A DNA stretch of 64,000 bases, taken from contig ML769492.1 in assembly GCA_009733575.1 (NCBI GenBank), forward strand, positions 1-64,000. Direction: 5' to 3'. The position numbers were made by a program, and so were the translations under genes. The notes under the pieces were generated by a model. It saw only the letters and a list, made by a program, of their open reading frames with translations. It did not search any database and was not told the origin of the DNA. Origin of the DNA: Gymnopus androsaceus JB14 (taxonomy: Eukaryota > Basidiomycota > Agaricomycetes > Agaricales > Omphalotaceae). Positions 12,643-22,634 of this stretch are shown piece after piece (the first letter of the stretch is position 1; each line of letters begins with the position of its first letter).

Positions 12643-12715
12643 TCTGATTAGGGGGCTTCGTGGGGGGAAAGGAAGAAAGAGATGATTGAACGTGCACTTT
12701 TATATGTGGCAACAT

Positions 12716-12771
12716 ATGTTGATTGACAGTAACCGTTGAATCTTGATCTAACGGTTACTATCAATCAACAT
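12716..12771. promoter_or_regulatory. 22 bp inverted repeat just upstream of the NACHT-WD40 gene
   Basis: Arms 12716-12737 and 12750-12771 (ATGTTGATTGACAGTAACCG... and its complement, one mismatch) flank a 12 bp spacer, 74 bp upstream of the start codon. The repeat coincides with the edge of the CpG-depleted block; CpG-rich DNA begins right after it. It could be a dimeric regulator site or the remnant of a tiny transposon. Function is inferred from position only. Confidence 0.55.
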
Positions 12772-13115
12772 CTTCTCCGCGCTTGGCGGAAGTTCGGCGC
12801 CGGTGACGCATTAAGTGCCATCGTTTCGCGTTCACCTCGAGCTCCAAACTTCTATTCTAGGTCTATTAATTTCCAATCCACTCTCTTACGCCGACAGGCT
12901 TGGGGCCACACCAAGCTAATATCTATGTCTGAAATCGTACCCGCACATCTCCCCGTCAATGATGATGATGAGGCTTCATCGTTAAAAGCGCCGTATTGAT
13001 TGACGGCTTGACCGGCTTGCCAGGTTGCTACTCAATCTTTATATATAAAAATGTTCAGAGTATGTATATTTTGTACTATAAATAATCTACATGGCGACGA
13101 GATTATCACCCTTCA
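12772..13115. other. intergenic, CpG-normal
   Basis: Part of an 87-codon open frame (12736-12999, plus strand) lies here, but it has no recognisable domain and overlaps the inverted repeat, so I do not call it. A TATATA run lies near 13040. Confidence 0.4.
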
Positions 13116-13790
13116 AATTCCTTCCATCGCTCGAGTCCTTGTCCTGTGCCTGTTCCTGCGTTTCCCAAGCGTTTTCTGCTCAATGAAAGCCTTCTCTATT
13201 AAGTATACTTATCCCCTCAGTTCTGAATCTCTTTCATACATTGCTCAGTGCTCAGCCCGGCAAGTTGTTCTTGAGGGAGTTTCCTCCTCCATCCTCTATC
13301 TTCTACCCATGATTCACGCCTCGCCTCCTCTTGCATTGAATCTCCAAGATTCGGATTCGAGACAGCACTGACTCGGATTCGGAGGCATCTGCTACTTACT
13401 AAATCCGCTTTCGCTGTGGCCTCTAAGTAATAGAATTTGACAAGGATGATCATGTAACAGGGGTCGCACTCGAAGAGGTGCGAGGGCAAAAAAGTTGAGA
13501 CTGGTATAGAATGAAAATGAATTCCTGTAGATCTCTCTGCCTATTACTATAATAGAGGGTGAACCGGGATTTGGTTGCAATTTTTGTGAAGACTTGAGAG
13601 GAAGCTCAAGGTTAAGTGTAGCTTGGAGGGCTGGAAGGGCTGGAAGGGATATCCATAATCTGTAATCCATAATCAATGAACTATGTTGCATATATGATGA
13701 AGGGAAGAAGTTCTATTCCTTTTGCTAGATAGGTAAAAATTCAGAAAGAAAAAAACTTAGTACAGGTGAGACCACACACCTAGCGTGCCA

Positions 13791-13889
13791 CTCCCTGGCT
13801 GGGAGTCGAACCCAGCTTTCGCGCGTCACAAAACTACCATGAACAGGAGAGATGACAAGCGCGTGTACTAACCGATATACTACCAGGGA
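13791..13889 (-). tRNA. tRNA-Asp (GTC) with a 27 nt intron
   Basis: A full cloverleaf can be drawn: acceptor TCCCTGG/CCAGGGA with discriminator G, D arm with GTAT...GTAC, anticodon stem CGCGC/GCGCG with loop TT-GTC-A...C, and T arm CTGGG-TTCGACT-CCCAG. A 27 nt intron lies one base 3' of the anticodon, the canonical position. The mature sequence is the same as that of the second copy at 22134-22232, whereas the introns differ. Confidence 0.9.
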
Positions 13890-14181
13890 GTTATCAAGCG
13901 GGAAATGTATTTGGTAAATAGCACTTGGGGACTCAAAGCATACATGGATGAAGATTGCGACTGCATTCGGGCTACTAATAAGTAAATAATGACTGTAATA
14001 TTGGTATAACCAAGAAACATAAAGTACGGGAAGTAGTCATGTCCGTGTTTGAGTCGGAAGCCTAAGGGATGATGGTGAGACAGACGGTCGTGTCGGTAAA
14101 GATACGATAATAGCAGTGAAATGAACGAATGAGAGCGAGAGCGAGAGTGGGATTAATGCCAATGTGAATGAACAATATCAA

Positions 14182-15225
14182 TCCTTAGCGCCGCTAGCGC
14201 GGCAATCCCCGACAGGCCTCTGCCCGGGCCCACGGAAGGTAAGCTCGCTAACGAACACGAAGAGCCTGAACGCAGCCGGTCTTCAGCGCCACATGAGGCA
14301 CATACAGACAAAGGAATATATTGAATAGCATCCCGGTACGTACGCAGGCAATCCATAATCGTCTCGTGTGGTATTGGCTGGGGCCATGTTAGTTTTGCAT
14401 CCTCCAACGCATTCAGTTCAGCAACTCGAGCGATGCGAGCCTCCTTCCTTTCGGTACGTCTGCGATCATTGCTAGATCCAGGAACGGGTAACCCCATCAG
14501 AGACTTCGCGTTATAACTTTTGAGCGCTACGGTAGCAGCATTTAAGACTGAATAAGGATAACCCCGTCCTTCTAGGACAGCGAACACCAAATCAAAAACA
14601 TTGTAAAAAGGCCGCGAATCTATAATGGTGTGATTTTCTGAGAAGTAGAGCTCAACCAAATTTTTGCATTGGAGAGAATATAGAAACAAAAATGCGCCAA
14701 GAAAACCTTGCACAGAAAAATGACCACATCTGTACTATGAATGACTCCTGCGCCGTCAGGGGCATTGAGACGATGTAAAACAGAACCATCCTTGTTAGTT
14801 TTCTTCACAGGCAAAGCAGTCAACAGGCGATCTAAATCATCCGGCGGGCATGCAGAAAAAGCCAACCTCAAAGCAGGTAAAAAATCGCTGTTAGCGTAAG
14901 GCAAGGGCTCACGGTCCAGATCAACTTCAAGAGTCAAGGATTATATTAGACAGCGGTATAACACAGGTCCAAATCGTTGTTCAAAAGCACGGCAAGTGTC
15001 CAAATAACAATTTTGATTACCTTGAAAGGAATATTGAGTAGAACGCATAGCCAGTATGATCTGGTCGACAAGGGAATGCTTATTCATATGCCGCTCGACG
15101 TGAGGTTGCAGATCGTTGACTTTAAGCGAGCCTAAGATATCTCTCAAGGCAACATCGCAACTTGACAGAGACCAGGTGGGCAATAACGACAATTGCTCAA
15201 AGTAAATAGCAGCAAGAGAAGACAT
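14182..15225 (-). pseudogene. broken ORF inside the Helitron-like insertion
   Basis: From the ATG at 15225 the frame runs to a TAA at 14941-14943 and continues in the same frame beyond it. A 56 bp intron (about 14719-14664) then links to an exon containing LYFSENHTIIDSRPF and, near its end, CASCGAEDR. The cysteine pair followed by charged residues recalls the region before the DUF6570-type segment of fungal Helitron-associated proteins; this is a weak resemblance. Coding then runs straight into the element's 3' terminus, as expected of a deletion derivative. The in-frame TAA argues against function. Confidence 0.45.
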
Positions 15226-15312
15226 AATATTAGACTCTTAACGGTCAAACGTCAACGTCGATACGATGGTAGCAGACGAAGAAAGCAACCGGAAGCAAAA
15301 CTCATATTATAA

Positions 15313-15841
15313 CACTCCGCAGGATCCATTATAATACAGCCGTAATTAGTACTGAAAAACCTTTTGTAAATAATACAATATTTTGTATGATTTTTCGTAT
15401 GAAAAAGAGCTAAGATTTCCCCTGAAAAATGAATGGGGAAAGTGCTTCGTTTACCTTCAAAAGTGAAGGTCTTTTGCGATCGGAAAAGATGGTCTTTTAC
15501 TCGCGTAAAAGTTCAACTATTACGCCCTAACAACAAGCCAACGGTGCTTTGTTTTGTTACTACGGTGTAATAGTTAGAAAATTATGCGAGACAAAGGACC
15601 TTTGTCTTGTTGGTACTGTGTTGTTAGGGTGTAATAGTTGAACTTTTACGCGAGTAAAAGACCATCTTTTCCAATTGCAAAAGACCTTCACTTTCGAAGG
15701 TAAATGAAGCACTTTCCCCATTTATTTTTCAGGGGAAATCTTAGCTCTTTTTCATACGAAAAATCATACGAAATATTGTATTATTCACAAAAGGTTTTTC
15801 AGTACTAATTACGGCTGTATTATAATGGATCCTGTGGAGTG
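15313..15841. mobile_element. foldback MITE, 529 bp, TAA target duplication
   Basis: The whole element is a near-perfect inverted repeat with arms of about 240 bp, beginning CACTCCGCAGGATCCATTAT and ending with its complement. It is flanked by TAA on both sides (15310-15312, 15842-15844). It has no coding capacity. A 3 bp duplication is known for PIF/Harbinger and CACTA superfamilies; I cannot decide between them. It is nested in the Helitron-like insertion. Confidence 0.85.
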
Positions 15842-16044
15842 TAAATCACGGAGCGTGGGAGAAAATTGTTGAGTTTCAGTTCTTTTTCGTTCGATCATTG
15901 TCTACAGAACCCTCCCTTCCCTTCGGTCAGTGTCGGGGATATGCAAAGCAAATGCAAGGGTGAATGTTATACAAACAGATGAATGAGTGACAGAGTATGC
16001 ATGCTTGTACGAGGGAGTATCATAAATAGACATCATGTTCTAGA

Positions 16045-17605
16045 TTATGGATTTGGAGGTGAATCTGATATAGGTCTCCCTGAATTCTGCATCAACCTCC
16101 GCAAACGAGCGAGTTCAGCGGCTAGTTGCCTATCATCCATCCAATTAGCATGCGCTCAAAAGTCAGTCGGTCGTCGGAACATACCTAGCAGTCTCTGCAG
16201 TCTCCTCCCCTTCCTAGTCACTCTTCTCCACCGCCTACTTAATCCTCTCAATCTCCTCCAGCCACCGACTCTCAATCTGCTTCGCCCTCTCCGTATCCTC
16301 CTCCCTCGCCTGCTTGACATCTTCCTGCCCACTCCGACTAGCCTGCACTTCCTCCACAAGCCTGCGATACTTTTTCCCCATAACCTCGGCCTCTGCTTTC
16401 CACTTTTCCTCTCGTTTCCGGATTTCGTCGCGTAGTCGATCTGTATCCAACTTCCACGACTCGGTGAGGTGTTTGATGCTCGCGGAGCGTAACATACTCT
16501 CGTTCAGATTTCTGCGAGAGGGCTGTTGACTCTGATAGAGCAGACTCCATCTCGCGGGGTGATTTTTTCGATTGAGAGGGTTCGGATTTGAGCTGGGAAA
16601 AGGATAGCTTCGGATTCGGCTTTCCTCGCGCGTTCGAGGACTTCTTGGAGCAGTCTCTCCTCCCTTGCTACAACATTATTCAGTCCCTCGTTCTCTGACC
16701 TCAATCGTTCCCTGCCTTCTTTCAAGTCTTCAGTCTGGCAAGTGAGAGTAGCGACGCTGTGCTGTCTGAGGTGGAGCTGGGCTTTTTGTTTTCGAGCGCG
16801 TTGCGGGCATTTATGATGCCTGCTTGGAGGTTGGCGATGACTTTGGCCGTCCCTCCTGGTGTGAGTGAAGCCCGGCGAGGTTTGGTGTCAGTGACGGTGG
16901 CGCTTGGAGGCCAGAGGGGAAGAGGGAGAGGGAGGGGTAGCACTGTTCAGTGACAGGGTGCCTTTATCTGCTAGAGCTCGCATGTTGCCTACAGACCCGA
17001 CTGGTATTCCTGCAATAATATTAGTGGAGATTAATGCAACAAAAAAGAGGCAACGTACGACTCAACGTCCTTGTCAGACTCGACAGCCGTTTATACGCTG
17101 TAGGACTCGTCATCATCGACGCTCCTTCCCGAATCTCATTCCCTTTCATCTCGTCCAAACTTCCACCACCATTTGTTCTGCCATGGCTAGTTACAGGCAA
17201 AAAGCAACCCCGAATCAGGCCCCTGTATAATATCGTGGCTTGTTCTTTATGTTGCTTTCGAAGTTGGAGTTGGAGAGCGAGAGGATATCAAAGTGTATGA
17301 GGCGGAGGCGGAGAACCAAGGCTCAGGCTCAGGCTGGAGCTGCTGACGCTTTCCATGGAGGACAACGAAGACCGAATATGCGTCAGACTCTCTAGCTCGG
17401 ATACTTGAGCCTGTTGGTCTGATGCTGTATTTTAGCGTTGATATTTGGTTGCGTGCCGTGGCTAGAATCGTACATTTAGCTCCAAGTACACAAAAGATAA
17501 AATCAACCACAAGCTGACTCGCACCTGGGTGATCCTCGGAGCTAGTAGCGATATCGAACGCTCAGAAGAGCGAGAAGAGGGCGTTGAGTTCCAGTGCCAA
17601 TCGAA
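16045..17605 (-). pseudogene. She3-like coiled-coil gene, copy A (decayed)
   Basis: Matches copy B (22635-24225) throughout, including the C-terminal exon ending at 16045 and the N-terminal ATARNQISTL stretch near 17.46 kb. The frame is lost repeatedly. A 1 bp deletion lies near 16780, and the conserved IKQAVEKSDKEG segment carries two TAG codons (one for Gln, one for Lys, near 16213-16240). Several more shifts lie between 16495 and 16950. No ATG remains at the equivalent start. Family knowledge: She3-type adaptors are coiled-coil proteins linking mRNA-protein particles to a type V myosin; this copy should make no full-length product. Confidence 0.8.
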
Positions 17606-19340
17606 TAGTGAGACGTAGATGGCTGGCGAGATGAAATTTTCCTAGCCCGTGCGTCGCCAAAACTGCTCGACTCCAAATGTTGCATTCTTTTCAAACAGAT
17701 CGTCTTGAATGGCGCGTATCTATCAAGCCTAATCATTAGTGACCGACTTTTCTGCTTGTCCGAAATTTATACAACTTGTTGTTGGAGAATTTTAGGCCGT
17801 GTATCCAAAACCTCCATGGTTTAGAACGAGATTAAATTAACCAAAAATTCCTGAAGCAATACCGGATGCTTGAACGGACATCTTCACTTATAGGTCGTAA
17901 CAGGGTCGTAAACATTGGAGATGAAATGGTGGAGGCGAAGCAAATAAGCGCTCTTCCGACTCTTCATCAACTTTCACTTCAAGTCCATCCCAGAAAAGCA
18001 CAAAGGTTGACACAACAAAAGCTGCTGGGCTTTCCGGATGCCATTCTAATATCATCACCGCTTTCTCCTCGGGCAGTAGTCTGAGTTTACAGACGCCCAG
18101 GCTAATACTTTGTTAAGTTTCTTAAGTTAATGTTTTCGGTGCTTTGCTCTCAATCACTAGATCTGGCATTAGTGGCTCCTTCTGTCCTTTGCTCCTTTCC
18201 TTCAGGTCTCACTGCATTGGCGCTTACTCCGTCCTAGAATACCATATCCGGCTTGTTTGCAAGCGGCAAAGAGAACATCAATCTCGTAACAACTTCGACT
18301 CAGTGGCTAGAAGTGCTTCGCCCTTGAGGAGCTCAATGGTTGCCTGATTTTTGAGGTAGAGTATTATCGCTTGAAGCATGCACTATCACTATGCACATGA
18401 ACTCGTCACTTTCTGTGTAGTATCTGAAGTCGGTGACGTAAAGCAGGTCGTTCGAGCCTTCATCGTAACTGATAAATCTCCAAATTCTACGTGACTTTTT
18501 GAACCTACCCTCAATGACAGACTGGAGGCCCTCGTAAACGGTTATGAAGTAATGCGTCGCAAGTTGGTTTGAATTTCATTCACAGATGATATTGGTAAAT
18601 ACTCATCGCAATCTTTAAAAATACCACCTATCTAGTGCAGAGTTTTACTTCTCCCTCCAAGTCGGGACCACTTAAGGGTTATTCGCAGTGTCACCCTCGC
18701 TGCATCCTTCGCCAAATCTTCTCTTCCACACTTCTTCCTAGTACGCGACCATGTTTTTCCAGTGTGCACGACAAATGGCAAATATTGGGAAGGCCCTTAG
18801 GCCAGCTTAGGCCACCTTTATCCGACTACGGGAAGCTCTTGACTCTGGATTGTTTCACAAAGAAATCATTTACTTCCTGCAAATCGTACACTGCAGGCTT
18901 CAATAGTGCGAAATCGAAAAGTGAAGATGGCCCTGCAGTAGGCTATCATCTCGGATCTCGGCCACCGGACACAGACATAAGCATTGAGCTGCATACTTTA
19001 TGATTCTTCATTGTACCATAGTTCATGATCACTTGAAGTAGTTCATGTCGGGTTCCGTCAATTGTTTACACGTAAGCGCCACCTGCACTCAGCGTAGATC
19101 TCTTGGTCTAGTGTACTGTACGCATTTCCGGCAGAGGATGATATGTAAATCGGTGCAAATCAAATCGCACAAGGTTTGCATCAAGGTTTGCTTTGACGAT
19201 GGGAAGCAACTTTGAACATATCGATGCCACGAGGCGCGAACAGTCTTGACTCGGAGCTCCCATCGTCTCCGAAACAGTGTGTACCCTTGAATATCTTAAA
19301 CCCTCTTCCGAGTAATGACCACATATTCTTTAGTCTTGAA
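17606..19340. other. intergenic, nothing recognised
   Basis: Open frames such as 17866-18084 and 18635-19003 (plus strand) show no domain and no plausible splice partners. The duplication ends before this stretch. It precedes the F-box gene and presumably includes its promoter; no clear TATA box was picked out. Confidence 0.45.
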
Positions 19341-21074
19341 ATGACAGATCTTCCTCTCCGCTGTCCCTCATGCGGACACTCATCTACCGACTCCCCCATT
19401 GCCATTCCCCATCGTACTCATCGTGTTGAGAGCCTTCTCCAGTCGAACGAAGGACCAACTGAGGATGAAGAGCATCGATTTCGAAAGTTTGTCATCGAGG
19501 GCGAATCAGAGATTCAGTATCTCGAATATCGCATTGAGATGTGCAGGATTTTGTTGGATCACCTCGAGGATACCTTGAAGCGACTTCGAGGAGCTGTGAA
19601 AGAGCATAAGGAGATGCTCAACCCTGTCAGACGATTGCCGTTTGATGTGCTCCAAGAAATCTTCTTGCATGGGGCAGGGATGTATACGGATGCTGGATCC
19701 CATTTTGGTTCGATTTCCCACTCTTTGGATCTTACATCTCCCCCATGGGTTTATGGTCGTGTGTGTCGCTGGTGGAAGCAGGTTACTCTCAAAACACCAC
19801 TGCTTTGGACACGTATCAAGGTGGTGAAGAGGCACTTGACTATGCGCCGAAATTTTACGGTCACTGGCAGTGTGTCGGTGAAAGGGAGAACTTCCTACTA
19901 CACGGATACCAGTGCTTCGCGAACACCTCTCTCTCTGTCTCTGTTGTCTTTGCATCTGGGTCGTTCAGGTGGCCTTCCTCTCAGTGTTTACCTGGAAAAA
20001 ATGGGCAGTGACACCACAACAGATGTTGGGCATGCTTTCTCCTCCTTGCTATTCTCCTACTCCCGTCGCTGGGTATCTTTATTTCTAGCTGAAGAACCGA
20101 TCTCATCAAATTCATTTTCGGACGACTCTTTCCCGATATTAAATCATATCCATTTTCGGGAGACAGATTGGTCGGGCTGGCTTGGTACACCCTCAATTGA
20201 TATCGTGGCACCACGTTTGCACTCGTGGACTACAGAGGGCCAACGTCTTCTCTATTTATCATTTCACCTGTACTCCCAGATTACTGAGTACACTGTCTCC
20301 CGAGTGTCACTTGCCGAAATTTTGAGGACTGTAGGGCAGCTCCCAAACATTCGCAGGCTGACTGTAGGAGAGATAAAACAAGAGGCAATAACCTTCCAAG
20401 AAGTTCCACTTTGCCTGCCATCCCTTTCCCATCTCACTCTGGAGCAATCTGGCAGTGGCTTCATGCTAGAAAAATTCATTGATTCAATTTCCTGTCCAGT
20501 GCTCACAAGTCTATCCATAACTACACAGGTATCTGTTATTGGATCCATCCAGAGACTTGAAGTGCGATCCAATTTCACTTTGGAGAGCTTGAACATCACC
20601 GCTCAAGCAGGCCTTGCTATGTTAGGGAACACTACAGGGATTAGATACCTTGTAGTCAGAGCTATAGGGAAGACTACAGACTATGTCCCGTTTATACCCT
20701 TGCAAGATATTCTTTCCCATTTGAGTGTAGCGAATGACCCCGGGGGATCTATTCCTACTGCTCCAACACCAGATCATCTTCTCTCTCCGGGTCCATCGAC
20801 AGGAAGCAGAGATTTGATAACAGTGGTTCCATTCCCCAATCTCCATTGCCTGGAGATCAACCTCTGCTCATCACCAGTCCTAGAGGACAGTGATATAATG
20901 GCAGAACTCCTGACATGTGTGGTTTCTCGTAGTACCTCCTCAAGCAAGGTTAGCCTTGTGCTTGATGAAATTTTCATTGCAAGTCCGGATCGTATGGCAA
21001 GGAAGATGCTCGATCATGCATGCTTGAAGGAACTTCAATCTATGGGGCTGAAGGTGGACATTGTAGGCTTGTGA
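19341..21074 (+). CDS. F-box-like protein, single exon, 577 aa
   Basis: I take the ATG at 19341 (MTDLPLRCPSCGHS), because this cysteine motif is the usual start of a large Agaricomycete family; an upstream in-frame ATG at 19224 would add 39 aa. A coiled-coil stretch follows (about 45-90), then the F-box-like core NPVRRLPFDVLQEIFLHGA at about 97-115 and the VCRWWKQVTLKTPLLW signature near 150. The rest is leucine-rich and degenerate, as in substrate-binding regions. Family knowledge: F-box proteins recruit targets to SCF ubiquitin ligases through Skp1; the target here is unknown. It lies between the two halves of the segmental duplication and is not itself duplicated. Confidence 0.88.
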   Translation: MTDLPLRCPSCGHSSTDSPIAIPHRTHRVESLLQSNEGPTEDEEHRFRKFVIEGESEIQYLEYRIEMCRILLDHLEDTLKRLRGAVKEHKEMLNPVRRLPFDVLQEIFLHGAGMYTDAGSHFGSISHSLDLTSPPWVYGRVCRWWKQVTLKTPLLWTRIKVVKRHLTMRRNFTVTGSVSVKGRTSYYTDTSASRTPLSLSLLSLHLGRSGGLPLSVYLEKMGSDTTTDVGHAFSSLLFSYSRRWVSLFLAEEPISSNSFSDDSFPILNHIHFRETDWSGWLGTPSIDIVAPRLHSWTTEGQRLLYLSFHLYSQITEYTVSRVSLAEILRTVGQLPNIRRLTVGEIKQEAITFQEVPLCLPSLSHLTLEQSGSGFMLEKFIDSISCPVLTSLSITTQVSVIGSIQRLEVRSNFTLESLNITAQAGLAMLGNTTGIRYLVVRAIGKTTDYVPFIPLQDILSHLSVANDPGGSIPTAPTPDHLLSPGPSTGSRDLITVVPFPNLHCLEINLCSSPVLEDSDIMAELLTCVVSRSTSSSKVSLVLDEIFIASPDRMARKMLDHACLKELQSMGLKVDIVGL

Positions 21075-21449
21075 CTTTGGTTTTGGCTTTCAAGTGTTTG
21101 TGTTGACTATTCTTGTAAGTACATGCTCGCCCTTGCAGGGTTTTCTATTTATCGAGTTTTCTTTGGGTGTTTCAGTGTATATACTGCGCATATACGAAAG
21201 GTTTAGCATTAAATAAGTACCTTCTTTTTTATATAGTAGAAATTAGCAATAGTCTCTTTATACCATAGGCTAGGCGCATTGCACGCGAGTAAACCTGCCA
21301 GCATCGGCGGGTTTCTTCTCCATCTTGTGAACCCATTCTGAGACAACCACCTCCGCATTTCATCTATCTTCTTCTGCAGCATGGAGTTTAGCTTCAAGTC
21401 GCGACTCACAATTGCCAGTGCCTCGACACCACCCTTCTGACCCATTCCT
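21075..21449. other. 3' flank of the F-box gene
   Basis: T-rich, with no gene seen. Homology to the other duplicate begins at about 21450. Confidence 0.5.
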
Positions 21450-22133
21450 TGAATATTTCCTTCCATCGCTCCTTGTCCCACGCCTGTTCCTGCATTTGCT
21501 AAATGTTTTGTGTTCAACAAAAGCCTTCTCTATGATACCCCTCAGCTTTCATGCACTGCTCAGTGCTCAAGTCGTTCTTCAATGGAAGAGTTTCCTCTTC
21601 CTCCCCCTCCAGATTCCAGCTCTGATTTTCCCTCCATCCTCGACCTTCTATCCACAATTCACCTGCCTCGCCTCCTCTTGCATCAAATCTCCAAGATTCG
21701 GATGCGAGACGGCACTGACTCGGACTCGGAGGCATCTGCTACTAAAATTTCGCTTTGGCCTCCAAGTAGAATTTGACGAGGATGATCATGTAGTAGCAGG
21801 GTTGCACTCGGAGAGGTGCGAGGGCAAGAAAGTCAAGACTGGTGGAGAATGAAAAGGAATTCTTGTAGATCTCTCTGCCTATTACTACTTGAGTATTAGA
21901 AGGTGAACCGGGATTCAATTGGCGAGTTTTGTGAAGACTTGAAAGGAAGCTCAAGGTTAAGCGTAGCTTGGAGGGTTGGAAAATGAATATCCGTCATCCA
22001 TAATCCGGAGCCATGACGAACGGAAGGAGTCAAAATCCGTTTGCTAGGTAGGACACAGATTATTAGTATTCAGAAATCAGAAAGAAAAAACACAAAAAGA
22101 ACATATACATAAGGTCCTCGATCAATTGTTCAT

Positions 22134-22232
22134 CTCCCTGGCTGGGAGTCGAACCCAGCTTTCGCGCGCTTGAAAAGTATCCTTGCCATGAGAGATGACA
22201 AGCGCGTGTACTAACCGATATACTACCAGGGA
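22134..22232 (-). tRNA. tRNA-Asp (GTC) with a 27 nt intron, second copy
   Basis: Same mature 72 nt sequence and cloverleaf as the gene at 13791-13889. The 27 nt intron sits at the same place but has diverged clearly in its middle, while the mature part is unchanged. That is what selection on a working tRNA would give. Confidence 0.9.
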
Positions 22233-22634
22233 GTTATCTAGCGAAAAATGTATTTGGTAAATAGCACTTGGGGACTCAAAGCATACATGAACTGCATTCT
22301 GGCTACTAATAAGTAAATAATTATGTAGTATTGGGTATAATCAAGAAACATAAAGTACGGGAAGTAGTCATGTCCGTGTCCAAGTCGGAAGCCTAAGGGA
22401 TGGTGGTGAGACAGACGGTCGTGTCGGTAAAGATACGATAATAGCAGTGAATGAACGAATGAGAGCGAGAGCGAGAGTGAAGTGAGATTAATGCCAATGT
22501 GAATGAACAATATTAATATGCAAAGCAAATGCAGAGAAGCAGGTGAATGTTATACAAACAGATGAATGGGAGTGACAGAGTATGCATGCATGTACGATGG
22601 AGTACCATAAATAGACATCATATCATGAACTAGA

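Larger units (their letters stand above)
14182..15939 (-). mobile_element. Helitron-like (Helentron/HLE2 type) non-autonomous insertion
   Basis: The empty site in the other duplicate (22501-22530) defines this 1758 bp insertion. No target duplication is made: the ends fall between A and T, or T and T after shifting one ambiguous base. Read on the minus strand it starts TCCCCGACACTGACC and ends with a subterminal inverted copy of its own start (TGTCGGGGAT), a GC-rich hairpin (GCCGC-GCTA-GCGGC) and a short tail GCTAAGGA. A terminal repeat matched by a subterminal one before a 3' hairpin, with T-T insertion, is the described layout of Helentron-type elements. Inside are a broken ORF and a nested foldback MITE. 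Confidence 0.7.
13116..17605. repeat. segmental duplication, copy A (split by an insertion)
   Basis: 13116-14181 and 15940-17605 match 21450-24225 in the same order: a pyrimidine-rich stretch, the tRNA-Asp gene, its flank, then a She3-like gene on the minus strand. The match stops at 14181 and resumes at 15940, which marks the insertion of 14182-15939 in this copy only. Copy A's She3-like gene is more decayed than copy B's. Confidence 0.85.

Noticed and set aside
14938..14980. A 40 bp intron to remove the TAA at 14941 in the Helitron-like ORF
   Set aside because: The candidate GT...AG segment would leave the following conserved frame, while reading through the TAA keeps it; a nonsense mutation is the better explanation.
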